Notes: generated from the sequence alone by a model not told the origin. Positions 8,749 to 17,302 are shown, counted from the stretch's first letter. The stretch: 64,000 nt of DNA from Mycolicibacterium moriokaense (GCF_003347205.1 NZ_QQBJ01000018.1:1-64000), one strand, 5' to 3'. Numbers and translations are program-made.

Positions 8749-9879
8749 GTGGCAAGTCCAAAGCTGGTCGACGTCATCGACGTGCTGGAGGCCGCCTACC
8801 CACCCCACCTGGCCCAGGACTGGGATTCCGTGGGCCTGGTCTGCGGAGACCCCGGCGAGCAGGTCGAATCGGTGACCGTCGCCGTCGACGCCACCGCGGC
8901 CGTTGTCGACGAGGTGCCCGATCGCGGGCTGCTGCTCGCGCACCACCCTCTGCTGTTGCGCGGAGTCGACACCGTGGCCGCGAACACCGCCAAGGGCGCG
9001 CTGCTGCACCGGATGATTCGCAGCGGTCGGGCGTTGTTCACCGCCCACACCAACGCCGACTCCGCCTCGCCGGGGGTGTCCGATGCGCTCGCCGACGCGC
9101 TCGGGCTGACGGTGGACGAGGTGTTGGCGCCCGCGCGCGGCGGACCCGACAACGATAAATGGGTGGTCTACGTCCCCGTCGAGGACGCGGGCACCGTCCG
9201 CGAGGCGATGTTCACCGCGGGCGCGGGCCACATCGGCAACTACTCGCACTGCAGTTGGGGCGTGACCGGAACGGGCCAGTTCCTTCCGCACGACGGAGCG
9301 TCGCCGACGATCGGCAGCGTCGGATCCGTCGAGCACGTCTCAGAAGACCGGGTCGAGATGATCGCTCCAACGCGGCTGCGCGCCCACGTGCTGGCGGCGC
9401 TGCGCACGGCGCACCCTTACGAGGAGCCCGCATTCGACATCTTCACGCTGGCATCGGTGCCCGCCGATGTCGGACTCGGCCGCATCGGAACGCTGCCCGC
9501 GCCGCAGACCCTGGCGGCGTTCGTGTCCCGGGTGCACGACGCGCTGCCCGGCACGTCGTGGGGGATACGCGCCTCCGGCGAAGACGACGCCGAAGTGTCG
9601 CGGGTGGCGGTGTGCGGCGGGGCCGGCGACTCGCTTCTCGACATCGTCGCGGGTGCGGGCGTCGACGCCTATGTGACGGCCGACCTGCGTCACCACCCCG
9701 CAGACGAGCACCGGCGACGCTCCGATGTCGCGTTGATCGACGTCGCTCATTGGGCCAGCGAGTACCCATGGTGCAATCAGGCGGCGGGCCTGCTGCGTGC
9801 GCACTTCGGCGACTCGCTGCCGGTGCGGGTGTCCGCCATCCGCACCGATCCGTGGAACATCGAGAGAAACGAGCTATGA
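8749..9879 (+). CDS. Nif3-like dinuclear metal center protein (Rv2230c homologue)
   Basis: 376 aa. Metal-binding signatures include [14 protein letters not shown] and [19 protein letters not shown] near the N-terminus and [14 protein letters not shown] near the C-terminus, with an inserted middle domain (about residues 140-240). GTP cyclohydrolase 1 type 2 is an old label for this family; the true activity is unsettled. Start GTG 8749. Its TGA overlaps the next ATG (ATGA), so it is coupled to the zinc-ribbon gene. Confidence 0.92.
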   Translation: MASPKLVDVIDVLEAAYPPHLAQDWDSVGLVCGDPGEQVESVTVAVDATAAVVDEVPDRGLLLAHHPLLLRGVDTVAANTAKGALLHRMIRSGRALFTAHTNADSASPGVSDALADALGLTVDEVLAPARGGPDNDKWVVYVPVEDAGTVREAMFTAGAGHIGNYSHCSWGVTGTGQFLPHDGASPTIGSVGSVEHVSEDRVEMIAPTRLRAHVLAALRTAHPYEEPAFDIFTLASVPADVGLGRIGTLPAPQTLAAFVSRVHDALPGTSWGIRASGEDDAEVSRVAVCGGAGDSLLDIVAGAGVDAYVTADLRHHPADEHRRRSDVALIDVAHWASEYPWCNQAAGLLRAHFGDSLPVRVSAIRTDPWNIERNEL

Positions 9880-10613
9880 AAGCCGAAGTCATCCAACAGC
9901 GTTCGCTGCTCGAGCTGGCAGACCTCGACGCTGAGCTCAGTCGAATCGAACACCGGTCGAGCCACCTGCCCGAACAGCAGCGCTTCACGCAGACGCAGGC
10001 CGAGCACCGGGAAGCCAACGACAGGCTCGCGTCGCTGCGGCTCGCGCTCGAGGACCTGGATGCGCAGATCGCGAAGTTCGAGTCCGAGGTGGACGCCGTG
10101 CGCGAGCGCGAGGACCGGGACCGCAAGATGCTCGACGGCGGCGCCATCAACGCCAAGCAATTGGCGGACCTGCAGCACGAACTCGAGACGCTGGAACGCC
10201 GCCAGTCCAGCCTGGAGGACTCGCTGCTCGAGGTGATGGAGCGTCGCGAGGAGTTGCAGACCCAGCAGGGCGACGAACTCGCCAGGATCGACACGCTGGA
10301 AAGCGAACTGGCCGAATCGCAACGGGCCCGCGACGGCGCGCTCGCCGAGATCGAACAGAACCGCCATCAATGTGTTTCGCGGCGTGAGCAATTGACCGCG
10401 GGCCTGGACCCCGACCTGGTGTCGATGTACGAACGGCAGCGAGCGCGCGGCGGCGCGGGCGCCGGACGGCTGCAGGGCCGTCGGTGCGGTGCGTGTCGTA
10501 TCGAGATCGACCGCGGCGAACTCGCCCGGATATCCGCCGCCGCCGACGACGACGTGCTGCGCTGCCCGGAATGCGGCGCAATCCTGTTGCGGGTCAAAGA
10601 CGGTGACCTGTGA
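9876..10613 (+). CDS. Coiled-coil protein with C-terminal C4 zinc ribbon (Rv2229c homologue)
   Basis: 245 aa. Residues about 10-175 are charged heptad-like helices ([36 protein letters not shown]). The end holds a zinc ribbon, CGACRIEI...[10 protein letters not shown]. The family (zf-RING_7-like) lacks a firm role; nucleic-acid or protein binding is likely. It is translationally coupled on both sides: ATGA with the Nif3-like gene and GTGA with the RNase H gene. Confidence 0.9.
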   Translation: MKAEVIQQRSLLELADLDAELSRIEHRSSHLPEQQRFTQTQAEHREANDRLASLRLALEDLDAQIAKFESEVDAVREREDRDRKMLDGGAINAKQLADLQHELETLERRQSSLEDSLLEVMERREELQTQQGDELARIDTLESELAESQRARDGALAEIEQNRHQCVSRREQLTAGLDPDLVSMYERQRARGGAGAGRLQGRRCGACRIEIDRGELARISAAADDDVLRCPECGAILLRVKDGDL

Positions 10614-11704
10614 GGGTGATCGTCGAGGCTGACGGCGGGTCGCGCGGCAATCCGGGCCCCGCCGGCTACGGCTCGGTGGTGTGGACGGCCGACCGCGAAA
10701 CGGTGCTCGCCGAGAGCAAAGAGGCGATCGGCCATGCCACCAACAATGTCGCCGAGTACCGGGGGTTGATCGCGGGTCTGCAGGAGGCGGCGCGGGTCGG
10801 CGCCACCGAGGTGGACGCCCGGATGGACTCGAAGCTGGTCGTCGAGCAGATGTCGGGCCGTTGGCAGGTCAAGCACCCGGACCTGAAGGCGCTGCTCGAG
10901 CAGGCGAGGGAGGCAGCGGCGACGTTCGACCGGATCAGCTACGCGTGGATCCCGCGCGAGCAGAACTCGCACGCCGACCGACTGGCCAACGAAGCGATGG
11001 ACGCCGCCGCCGAACTGCAGACGCCCGCGGCGGCCGAACGGGACGAGTCCGCCGAACCGCGGAGCGCGCCCGCAACCTGGACCGGTGCCCGGGGCGCTCC
11101 GACCCGGTTTCTGTTGCTGCGCCATGGGCAGACCGAGCTGTCAACGCAGAGAAGGTATTCCGGGCGCGGCAATCCGGCGTTGACGGAGGTCGGCCAGGGT
11201 CAGGCCGACGCCGCGGCGCGCCACCTCGGACAGCGCGGCGACATCGCGGCCGTCGTCGCATCGCCGCTGCAGCGGGCCTACGACACGGCGGCGAAGGCCG
11301 CCAAGGCGCTGGGGCTGGACGTCGAGGTCGACGACGACTTGATCGAGACGGATTTCGGCGCGTGGGAGGGCCTGACGTTCACCGAGGCCGCCGAACGGGA
11401 TCCCGACCTGCACGGGCGTTGGCTGCGCGACACCAGCCTCGCCCCGCCGGACGGCGAGAGCTTCGACGACGTCGTCGAACGGGTGCACCGGGTTCGCGGC
11501 CGGATCATCGCCGAGCATGCGGGCCAGACGGTGCTGGTGGTGTCGCACGTGACACCGATCAAGACGATGTTGCGGTTGGCGTTGGACGCCGGTCCCGCCA
11601 TCCTGTACCGGCTGCACCTGGACCTGGCGTCGCTGTCCATCGCCGAGTTCTATCCCGACGGCGCCTCCTCGGTGCGGTTGGTGAACGAGACGTCGTACCT
11701 GTAG
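10610..11704 (+). CDS. Bifunctional RNase HI / acid phosphatase (Rv2228c homologue)
   Basis: 364 aa fusion. Residues 1-135 are an RNase HI domain (IVEADGGSRGNPGPAGYGSVVW; ...NVAEYRGLIAGL; ...EQNSHADRLANEAMD) that degrades RNA in RNA-DNA hybrids. After a linker, residues about 165-364 are a histidine phosphatase domain (LLRHGQTELSTQRRYSGRGNPALTEVG), related to CobC alpha-ribazole phosphatase. GTG start 10610 overlaps the upstream stop. The same fusion is known in M. tuberculosis. Confidence 0.95.
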   Translation: MRVIVEADGGSRGNPGPAGYGSVVWTADRETVLAESKEAIGHATNNVAEYRGLIAGLQEAARVGATEVDARMDSKLVVEQMSGRWQVKHPDLKALLEQAREAAATFDRISYAWIPREQNSHADRLANEAMDAAAELQTPAAAERDESAEPRSAPATWTGARGAPTRFLLLRHGQTELSTQRRYSGRGNPALTEVGQGQADAAARHLGQRGDIAAVVASPLQRAYDTAAKAAKALGLDVEVDDDLIETDFGAWEGLTFTEAAERDPDLHGRWLRDTSLAPPDGESFDDVVERVHRVRGRIIAEHAGQTVLVVSHVTPIKTMLRLALDAGPAILYRLHLDLASLSIAEFYPDGASSVRLVNETSYL

Positions 11705-12286
11705 TCAGTCATGCAGGTGCAGGCGTTCGCCGTGTACGCCGAAGATCATGATGGCCTCCACCGGCCCGTCGACGGCGCCGAACCAGTGCGGGACCCAGGT
11801 GCTGAACTCGACGGCCTCGCCGGGTTCGATGACGAAGTCGCGGTCGCCGAGGATCAGCCGCATCCGCCCGGACAGCACATACGTCCAGTCCTGGCCTTCG
11901 TGAACGGGTAACTCGGCGGGCGGTTTTCGGCGCTTGGCGGCGATCCGGATCTTGAACGCGTGCAGGCCACCCGCGGCCGCCTGTCGGGTCAGCGGCCAGT
12001 AGGTGATGTCGTGGTGGGTGTGGGAGTTGCCCCGAACGCGCGGGTCGGGCGCTTCGGGCGCACGAAGCAACTCGTCGGTGCTGACCGACAGCGCCTCGGC
12101 GAGGCGGGGCAGGTGATCGAGGGCGAGCCGACGCTTGCCGGACTCCAGCCGGCTCAGCGTCGAGATGTCGATGCGCGCGCTGCGGGCCACGTCGTCCAGG
12201 GTCAGGCCGCGCTGGACGCGGAGTTCGCGCAGCCGCCGTCGAACGCGCCGGTCGACATCGTTTTCCGCCGCATCGTTTGCCTGCAT
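11705..12286 (-). CDS. XRE-family regulator with C-terminal cupin sensor
   Basis: 193 aa. The HTH covers residues about 14-68 (LRELRVQRGLTLDDVARSAR..STLSRLESGKRRL). The cupin domain in the C-terminal half has VHEGQDWTYVLSGRMRLILGD and IEPGEAVEFSTWVPHWFGA. Cupin-XRE regulators sense small molecules and usually regulate a neighbouring operon. It is divergent from the flavoprotein/methyltransferase pair with 46 bases between starts, and the gap holds repeated TTTGCC/GGCAAA motifs that are probably its operator. It ends against the RNase H gene (stop-to-stop contact). Confidence 0.88.
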   Translation of the reverse strand: MQANDAAENDVDRRVRRRLRELRVQRGLTLDDVARSARIDISTLSRLESGKRRLALDHLPRLAEALSVSTDELLRAPEAPDPRVRGNSHTHHDITYWPLTRQAAAGGLHAFKIRIAAKRRKPPAELPVHEGQDWTYVLSGRMRLILGDRDFVIEPGEAVEFSTWVPHWFGAVDGPVEAIMIFGVHGERLHLHD

Positions 12287-12306
12287 GGCAAAAGATATTG
12301 GCAAAC
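12276..12306. promoter_or_regulatory. GGCAAA-repeat operator between cupin regulator and flavoprotein gene
   Basis: TTTGCC (12276-12281) and GGCAAA (12287-12292) form an inverted repeat spanning the regulator's start codon. A further TTGGCAAAC lies at 12298-12306. The three half-sites in 31 bases, in a divergent promoter region, suggest a multi-site operator for the XRE-cupin protein. Binding is inferred. Confidence 0.5.
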
Positions 12307-12332
12307 GGCTTCGGCGCTTGCAACCTGGTGAC

Positions 12333-13289
12333 ATGACGGATGTATGGGACTGCGTGATCGTCGGCGGAGGCGCGGCGGGGCTGAGCGCGGCGTTGGTGCT
12401 CGGCCGGGCGCGGCGGCGCACGCTTGTGGTCGACGACGGAGGGCAGAGCAACCTGGCGGCGCACGGGATCGGCGGCCTGCTCGGGCATGACGGCCGACCG
12501 CCCGCGCAGTTGTACGAGATCGGCAGAAGCGAGCTTGCGGCGTATCCAAGCGTCGAGGTGCGAGACGGCGTCGTGCGGGGCGGTGTTCGCGCGGGCGACG
12601 GGTTCACGCTGGACGTCGGCCGGGGCGGGACGGAGTCGACGCGCCGCGTACTGCTGGCGACGGGGATGCAGTACCGGCCGCCGGACATCGCTGGCGTGGC
12701 CGAACTGTGGGGGAATTCGGTGTTTCACTGCCCGTTCTGCCACGGCTGGGAGGTGCGCGATCAACCGCTGGCGGTGCTCGCGAACGGAGAACGGGCGGTG
12801 CATTCGGCGTTGATGCTGCGCTACTGGAGCGACGATGTCGTGCTGCTGACCAACGGTCCGGCAGAGTTGGCGGCCACCGACCGGGATCGCCTCGCGGCCG
12901 CCGGCGTTCCCGTCGACGAGCGTCAGGTGGCTGAATTGGCCTCGGCGGAGGGCGAATTGGACGCCGTCGTCTTCACGGACGGAACTCGACTGCCGCGACG
13001 CGGTCTGCTGGTGGCCACGACACTGCATCAGCGGTCTTCGCTCGCTGACCAACTCGGCGCCGACGCGGGCCGGCCGACACCGGTGATGGAAGACCCTCTC
13101 GACGTCGACGCCCTCTCCCGGACGACCTCACCGGGGGTCTTCGCGGCGGGGGATGTGAGCGCGCCGATGCCGCAGGTGGCCGCATCGGTTGCGGCGGGAT
13201 CGCTGGCCGCCGTCGCCGTGGTGCAGAGCCTGCTGGCCGACGACTTCGGGCTGCCCACTTCGGAATGGAGGTCAGATGTCAACGGATGA
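12333..13289 (+). CDS. Thioredoxin-reductase-like FAD/NAD(P) oxidoreductase
   Basis: 318 aa. FAD-binding VIVGGGAAGLSAALVLGRARR at the N-terminus, redox pair C133-P-F-C136 (HCPFCHGWE), and the FAD-contact end GVFAAGDVSAPMPQVAASVAAGS. No full GxGxxA NADPH loop is obvious: the middle region reads PLAVLANGERAVHSALML, so the electron donor may differ from classic TrxB. ATG 12333. Its 3' end overlaps the methyltransferase gene by 14 bases, so the two are coupled. The substrate is unknown; disulfide or chalcogen reduction is possible. Confidence 0.87.
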   Translation: MTDVWDCVIVGGGAAGLSAALVLGRARRRTLVVDDGGQSNLAAHGIGGLLGHDGRPPAQLYEIGRSELAAYPSVEVRDGVVRGGVRAGDGFTLDVGRGGTESTRRVLLATGMQYRPPDIAGVAELWGNSVFHCPFCHGWEVRDQPLAVLANGERAVHSALMLRYWSDDVVLLTNGPAELAATDRDRLAAAGVPVDERQVAELASAEGELDAVVFTDGTRLPRRGLLVATTLHQRSSLADQLGADAGRPTPVMEDPLDVDALSRTTSPGVFAAGDVSAPMPQVAASVAAGSLAAVAVVQSLLADDFGLPTSEWRSDVNG

Positions 13290-13908
13290 GACGAAAGCAC
13301 ACTGGGAAGAGCATTACGGCGAGCGCGAACGGGTCTGGAGCGGACGGGTCAACGTCCAATTCGCCGACGTGGTGGCCGATCTGGCGCCGGGACGCGCGCT
13401 GGATCTGGGCTGCGGTGAAGGCGCCGACGCGGTGTGGCTCGCCGAGCGGGGCTGGAACGTCGTCGCCGTCGACATCTCCGACACGGCGTTGGGTCGGGCC
13501 AGGCAGGCGGCCCGTTCGCGCGGTGTCGCCGACCGGATCGAGTTCGTCGCACTGGACCTGTCCGAGGGATTCCCCGACGGCAGCTTCGACCTGGTCTCGT
13601 CGCAGTTCCTGCATTCGACGGTCCGGTTGGACCGGGAGGCGATCCTGGCCAACGCCATCCGCGCGGTGCGCCCGGGCGGGGTGCTGGTCATCGTCGACCA
13701 CGGTTCGGCGCCGCCGTGGGCCTCGAAGCTGGATCACCATCACGAATTCCCCAGCGCCGAAGAGGTGATCGCCGGGCTGAAAATCGGTGACGACGAATTC
13801 GACCGGGTGCGTGTGGATGCCGTCGAACGAGACGTGGTCCGTCCGGACGGTGAGGTGGTGCCCTGGATGGACAATGTGATCGTGCTGCGTCGACGGGCGT
13901 CGGGCTAG
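13276..13908 (+). CDS. Class I SAM-dependent methyltransferase
   Basis: 210 aa. Motif I ALDLGCGEGADAVWLAERGW, motif II VVAVDISDTALGRAR, then FVALDLSEGFPDGSFDLVSSQFLHS. The whole-length match is to small-molecule methyltransferases such as TehB-like or thiol methyltransferases; a rigid substrate call is not possible. RBS GGAGG lies within the upstream coding end. The stop TAG overlaps the convergent Ada-type gene stop through the palindrome CTAG. Confidence 0.88.
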   Translation: MSTDETKAHWEEHYGERERVWSGRVNVQFADVVADLAPGRALDLGCGEGADAVWLAERGWNVVAVDISDTALGRARQAARSRGVADRIEFVALDLSEGFPDGSFDLVSSQFLHSTVRLDREAILANAIRAVRPGGVLVIVDHGSAPPWASKLDHHHEFPSAEEVIAGLKIGDDEFDRVRVDAVERDVVRPDGEVVPWMDNVIVLRRRASG

Positions 13909-14129
13909 CCTGTACGACAGCCGTTGTCGGACTTCCATGCGCGGTATTTCTCGGGCAGGCAGCTGGCGCACGGGCGGTAGCCCGCCGCGATCGCGGCGGC
14001 CTCGTCGGCGAAGAACACGCGATGCTTGACGTACCCGCCGTTGGCGATGGCGCGCAGCGCCGACGGGCAGTCCAGCCGCCCGTAGATCTTCGTGCCGCGG
14101 TGTCCGCCCACGGTGCCGCGAGGTGTCAT
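13905..14129 (-). CDS. Ada-type zinc-binding domain, standalone (74 aa)
   Basis: 74 aa. HRGTKIYGRLDCPSAL...FFADEAAAIAAGYRPCASCLPEKYRAWK matches the metal-binding N-domain of Ada, whose cysteine zinc site accepts methyl groups from DNA phosphotriesters. Cysteines are C21, C54, C57 and C71; the second cysteine of the classic Cys-X3-Cys is absent, so the fourth ligand may be C71 or another residue. It is the last gene of a coupled trio (its start overlaps the oxygenase stop by 4 bases). Confidence 0.75.
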   Translation of the reverse strand: MTPRGTVGGHRGTKIYGRLDCPSALRAIANGGYVKHRVFFADEAAAIAAGYRPCASCLPEKYRAWKSDNGCRTG

Positions 14130-14842
14130 GCGGCGTCGTGGAAGACCAGGCCCAGCGTCATACGCTCACCGGAGCGCACCGCCGAAACTCCATGCCGGAC
14201 AGGTGCTGCCGACCAGCCGCGGCTGGAGCGCACGGGCCGCTCGCGGGTGGTGAACACATAGCCGTGGCCGTGCGGCAGCGCGGTGGCGGTACCCCGCGAC
14301 TGCGCGCGCGGCCGCTGCTCGAGCAGCAGGAACTCACCGCCGGTGTGATCGACGCCGGGCTCGGAGAGGTTGATCACCACCTGCAGCGGAAACACCAAGT
14401 CGCCGTACAGGTCCCGGTGCAGCGCGTTCCAGTCGCCAGGACCGTACTTGAGCAGGATCGCCGTCGACCTCGTCTGGCCCGCGGCATGGCACATGCCGAG
14501 CCAGTCGTCGAGATCGTCCGGCCACGGCGCGGTGCGGCCGAGCTTGCTCCACCAGTCCCTGGCGATCGGTAGCAGCCGTGGATACAGCGCCCGCTTGAGT
14601 TCGTCGATCGGCTCCGGGTAGGGGCGGCCGAAATACCGGTATTCGCCTTCGCCGAACCGGTATCGAGCCATCTCGATGGTGGCGCGGAACAGCGCGTCGT
14701 CGCAGTAGAGGCCCCGAAGCGTCGCGGCTTCTTTCCGGGTGAGCAACTGCGGCAGCAGCGCGCCGCCGAAAGCATTGATCTCGGCGGTGACGGCGTCCCA
14801 GTCGGCCGACTCCATCCGGCTTCGAAAGGTGTTGGCGGCCAT
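14126..14842 (-). CDS. 2OG-Fe(II) dioxygenase in alkylation-repair cluster
   Basis: 238 aa. The iron site H142-X-D144 (LHRDLYGD) and H217 (RHGVSAV), with R223 or R227 for 2-oxoglutarate, are visible. The pattern resembles AlkB/prolyl-hydroxylase-like dioxygenases. ATG 14842 abuts the ogt stop; its own stop overlaps the next gene start. Placement between Ogt and an Ada-type domain suggests oxidative dealkylation of DNA or RNA. It lacks the full RXNXTXR signature of AlkB, so the substrate is inferred. Confidence 0.85.
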   Translation of the reverse strand: MAANTFRSRMESADWDAVTAEINAFGGALLPQLLTRKEAATLRGLYCDDALFRATIEMARYRFGEGEYRYFGRPYPEPIDELKRALYPRLLPIARDWWSKLGRTAPWPDDLDDWLGMCHAAGQTRSTAILLKYGPGDWNALHRDLYGDLVFPLQVVINLSEPGVDHTGGEFLLLEQRPRAQSRGTATALPHGHGYVFTTRERPVRSSRGWSAAPVRHGVSAVRSGERMTLGLVFHDAA

Positions 14843-15354
14843 CAGAACAACCGCGCCTCACGGGCTTCGGCCGGCTCCTCGAGGTCGAGCAGGAACTGTT
14901 TGCGGTGCAGGCCGCCCGCGTAGCCGGTCAGCTTGCCGTTCTTGCCGACCACCCGGTGACACGGCACCACGATGGACACCGGATTGCGGCCCACGGCCGC
15001 TCCGACCTGCTGCGCGGTCGACCCGTCGGCGAGTTCGTCGGCAAGCTCTCCGTACGTGATGGTCTGGCCGTACGGAATCGCGCTCAGCCGCTTCCAGATC
15101 TGACGCTGGCTGTCGTCGCCGCGCAGTGTGGTCGGCAGGTCGAATTCCGTCCTGGACCCTGCCAGGTACTCGTCGAGTCGAGCCTGCACTGTCGCCAGCA
15201 GAGCGTCGGCGCGGGCCTCGACCCGTGCGCCGAGGCCGTCGGCCGGCGGCCGGTACCAGTGGTGGCGGAAGTACAGGCCGACCAGCGCGTCGCCGTCGGC
15301 CACCAGGGTCAACTCGCCCAGTGGACTGTCGATCAGAGCATGTCGCGTGTTCAT
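14842..15354 (-). CDS. ogt: Methylated-DNA-protein-cysteine methyltransferase Ogt
   Basis: 170 aa. The suicide repair site is PCHRVV with C132, within the canonical NPVSIVVPCHRVVGKNGKLTGYAGGLHRK. It moves methyl groups from O6-methylguanine or O4-methylthymine onto itself. The start ATG 15354 is preceded by a strong GAAGGAGGT. First gene of the ogt-oxygenase-Ada domain run on the minus strand; each successive gene overlaps or touches the previous one. Confidence 0.95.
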   Translation of the reverse strand: MNTRHALIDSPLGELTLVADGDALVGLYFRHHWYRPPADGLGARVEARADALLATVQARLDEYLAGSRTEFDLPTTLRGDDSQRQIWKRLSAIPYGQTITYGELADELADGSTAQQVGAAVGRNPVSIVVPCHRVVGKNGKLTGYAGGLHRKQFLLDLEEPAEAREARLF

Positions 15355-15475
15355 TCGTCGACCTCCTTCGTCTTGTAGACGACGCGGGTGGCCGACGCGT
15401 GAGATGCCCCGTCGACCGCAAAGGCCGCAAAATCTCCTGCATCCGCGGTAGCGTCGCTACGAGGGGAGGACATCG

Positions 15476-15766
15476 ATGAATCGCTGCATTGTCGCAGGGC
15501 CTGCCGGCTTGCTGATGGCCGCGGCGCTGATCACCTGCGCCCCGCCGGCCGCCGCGGGCTGCCAGTACGGAGGCGCGTTCATCAGCAAGTGCGACGGCCC
15601 CATCCAGCCCGACGGCACGTGGCAGCGGTGCGTGGCAGTGGCGCAATACGTGCCCAGCGGTTTCAGCTCTCACCTGGTGCCGGTGAAGAACTGCGACGTG
15701 ATGGGCCCTGACCTGCACCCGTTGGATTTCGCCATCGCCGACCCGCCGACGCACATCGACGGCTGA
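15476..15766 (+). CDS. Small exported CDGP-domain protein
   Basis: 96 aa. Signal peptide (residues 1-27, LLMAAALITCAPPAAA) then a short mature region with CQYGGAFISKCDGPIQPDGTWQRC, the CDGP motif found in many mycobacterial secreted small proteins. The four or five cysteines probably form disulfides. Function unknown. RBS GAGGGGAGGA-like sequence immediately upstream of ATG 15476. Confidence 0.82.
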   Translation: MNRCIVAGPAGLLMAAALITCAPPAAAGCQYGGAFISKCDGPIQPDGTWQRCVAVAQYVPSGFSSHLVPVKNCDVMGPDLHPLDFAIADPPTHIDG

Positions 15767-15767
15767 G

Positions 15768-16265
15768 TCAGGACTCCGGTTTCCACGGCGTGAGTCGCGG
15801 CGTCCACGCGGGCACATTGCGGCGGTACTGCTCGTATTGCTCGCCGTAGGTCCGCACCAGTGTGGGTTCCTCGTACCACCGGACGAATGATGCGGTGATG
15901 ATCCAGCCGATCACCGCGTAGACGACCAGCCAGATGCTGTCAAAGAGCAGTGCCTGACCCAGGATCGCGGTCAGCAGTCCGGCGTACATCGGGTTGCGCA
16001 CGAACCGGTTGAATCCGGTGACCACCAGGCGTTCGGTCGGCGCGATCGGCATCGGCGTTCCGCCGGCCCCGGCGAACTGGACAAAGGCGTGCACCGGCGG
16101 AATCAGACCGAGCACGATCAGCGCCACGCCCAGCGCCAGTCGCAGCGGCGGGCTGGATTCGGGGATGTGCCAGTGGGTGATCAGCCACGGGCCAAGCCCG
16201 ACGAACGTTCCCGGCGCAGCGACGAAGAATGCCGCTGACCCGACCGCGGCGATGGAGGTGCGCAC
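15768..16265 (-). CDS. Isoprenylcysteine-type membrane methyltransferase
   Basis: 165 aa integral membrane protein with four to five hydrophobic segments and the ICMT/PEMT signature RFVRNPMYAGLL (about residues 85-97) and YEEPTLVRTYGEQYEQYRRNVPAW at the end. The family methylates lipids or thiol-containing acceptors with SAM. GTG start 16265. The target is unknown. Confidence 0.85.
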   Translation of the reverse strand: MRTSIAAVGSAAFFVAAPGTFVGLGPWLITHWHIPESSPPLRLALGVALIVLGLIPPVHAFVQFAGAGGTPMPIAPTERLVVTGFNRFVRNPMYAGLLTAILGQALLFDSIWLVVYAVIGWIITASFVRWYEEPTLVRTYGEQYEQYRRNVPAWTPRLTPWKPES

Positions 16266-16268
16266 CGC

Positions 16269-16703
16269 CTAATTATCAGGCCAACCCTGTGCCAGTTGGG
16301 TGAGACGCACGCTGTTGCCCGACGGGTCGCGGAACCCGGAGTCGATGCCATAGGGCATCTGGTTGGGCGGCTCGTTGAACTCGACGCCTCGCTCGGTCAT
16401 CTCCTTGAACGACTTGTCGATGTCGTCGGTGATCAGGAACACGGTGCCCGCGAAGCCCTTCGCGGTGAGGTCGAGCACCTGCTTGCGGGTGGCATCATCC
16501 ATCAGCGGCGCGCCGGGCACCGCCATCAGCACCAGGTTGACGTCGTCCTGGCCGGGCGGCCCGACGGTCAGCCAGCGAAAGTCGCCCATCTCCTCGGGGA
16601 ACGACACATCCTCACGCACCTCCATGCCGACCTTCTCGGTCCAGAACTTCAATGCGACTTCTTGATCGTGGACCCACAGGTGGGCGCTGCCGATTCTCAT
16701 CAT
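16269..16703 (-). CDS. VOC-fold (glyoxalase/bleomycin-resistance-like) protein
   Basis: 144 aa. SAHLWVHDQEVALKFWTEKVGMEVRED and SGFRDPSGNSVRLTQL are the standard vicinal oxygen chelate halves. ATG 16703 (a second ATG follows at 16700). Ends 3 bases before the membrane methyltransferase start, probably co-transcribed with it. The natural substrate is unknown. Confidence 0.85.
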   Translation of the reverse strand: MMRIGSAHLWVHDQEVALKFWTEKVGMEVREDVSFPEEMGDFRWLTVGPPGQDDVNLVLMAVPGAPLMDDATRKQVLDLTAKGFAGTVFLITDDIDKSFKEMTERGVEFNEPPNQMPYGIDSGFRDPSGNSVRLTQLAQGWPDN

Positions 16704-16714
16704 GGCTGAAGACG

Positions 16715-17302
16715 CTACGGCCGGCGCCCGGCGTCCGTCTTCTTCCCGTGTGCTGTTCTTGACGCGGCTATCGGCAGTGTTTTGTCCGCCTCGCGTGCGG
16801 GATATGTTTTGTCCTCCTCGCGTGCGGGATATGTTTTGTCCGCCTCGCGTGCGGGGTGTGTTTGTCCTCCTCGCGTGCGGGCCACCCGCCTGGTGTCCCG
16901 CGCGAGTACGCAACTGGGTACCCGCGCGGTCATCACGGCGGGTGGCATCGCGGCGCGGTAGGCGACGGGGGAGCGCCCGTAGACGCGGGTGAAGCTGGTG
17001 GTGAACGAACCGATGCTCTGCAGGCCAACCATCACGCAGACGTCGGCGACCGACCGGTCGGTGTAGCGCAGCAGGGCGGCCGCGCGTTCCAGCCGCCGGG
17101 TCTGCAGATACGACCGCGGCGACTCGCCGAAGGTGCGCGTGAACATGCGACTGAAATGGGCCCGCGACAGCCCCGCGGCGGCGGCCAGATCGGCCACCGT
17201 GATCGGGTCCGCGTAGTGAGAGTCCACGAAATCCTTGGCTCGCTGCAGGTAACGGGCCGGGGGAAGCGGGCGCACGTGAGGAGCAGGACGGTCTGGGCGC
17301 AC
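16715..17302 (-). CDS. AraC-family regulator with repeat-encoded C-terminal tail
   Basis: 195 aa. Residues about 15-115 hold the double HTH of AraC proteins (AKDFVDSHYADPITVADLAAAAGLSRAHFSRMF...RTFGESPRSYLQTRRLERAAALL). There is no separate ligand domain. From about residue 140 the tail is built from a 9-residue unit, PAREADKTY, encoded by 27-base tandem repeats at 16780-16883. Such a tail is not part of the family and may be a recent in-frame expansion. Start GTG 17302 lies just upstream (opposite strand) of the rnpB -10 box; a later start is possible. Confidence 0.82.
   Translation of the reverse strand: MRPDRPAPHVRPLPPARYLQRAKDFVDSHYADPITVADLAAAAGLSRAHFSRMFTRTFGESPRSYLQTRRLERAAALLRYTDRSVADVCVMVGLQSIGSFTTSFTRVYGRSPVAYRAAMPPAVMTARVPSCVLARDTRRVARTRGGQTHPAREADKTYPAREEDKTYPAREADKTLPIAASRTAHGKKTDAGRRP
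16780..16883. repeat. 27-base tandem repeat, about 4 copies
   Basis: Copies at 16780-16806, 16807-16833, 16834-16860 and 16861-16883 (partial). Each begins TTTTGTCC followed by G or T, then CCTCGCGTGCGGG. Copies 1 and 2 differ at one base; the third differs at its end. The unit length is a multiple of three, so it stays open in the AraC gene. Confidence 0.92.

Noticed and set aside
16780-16883. CRISPR array
   Set aside because: The units are contiguous tandem repeats of 27 bases with no spacers, and no cas genes are present.
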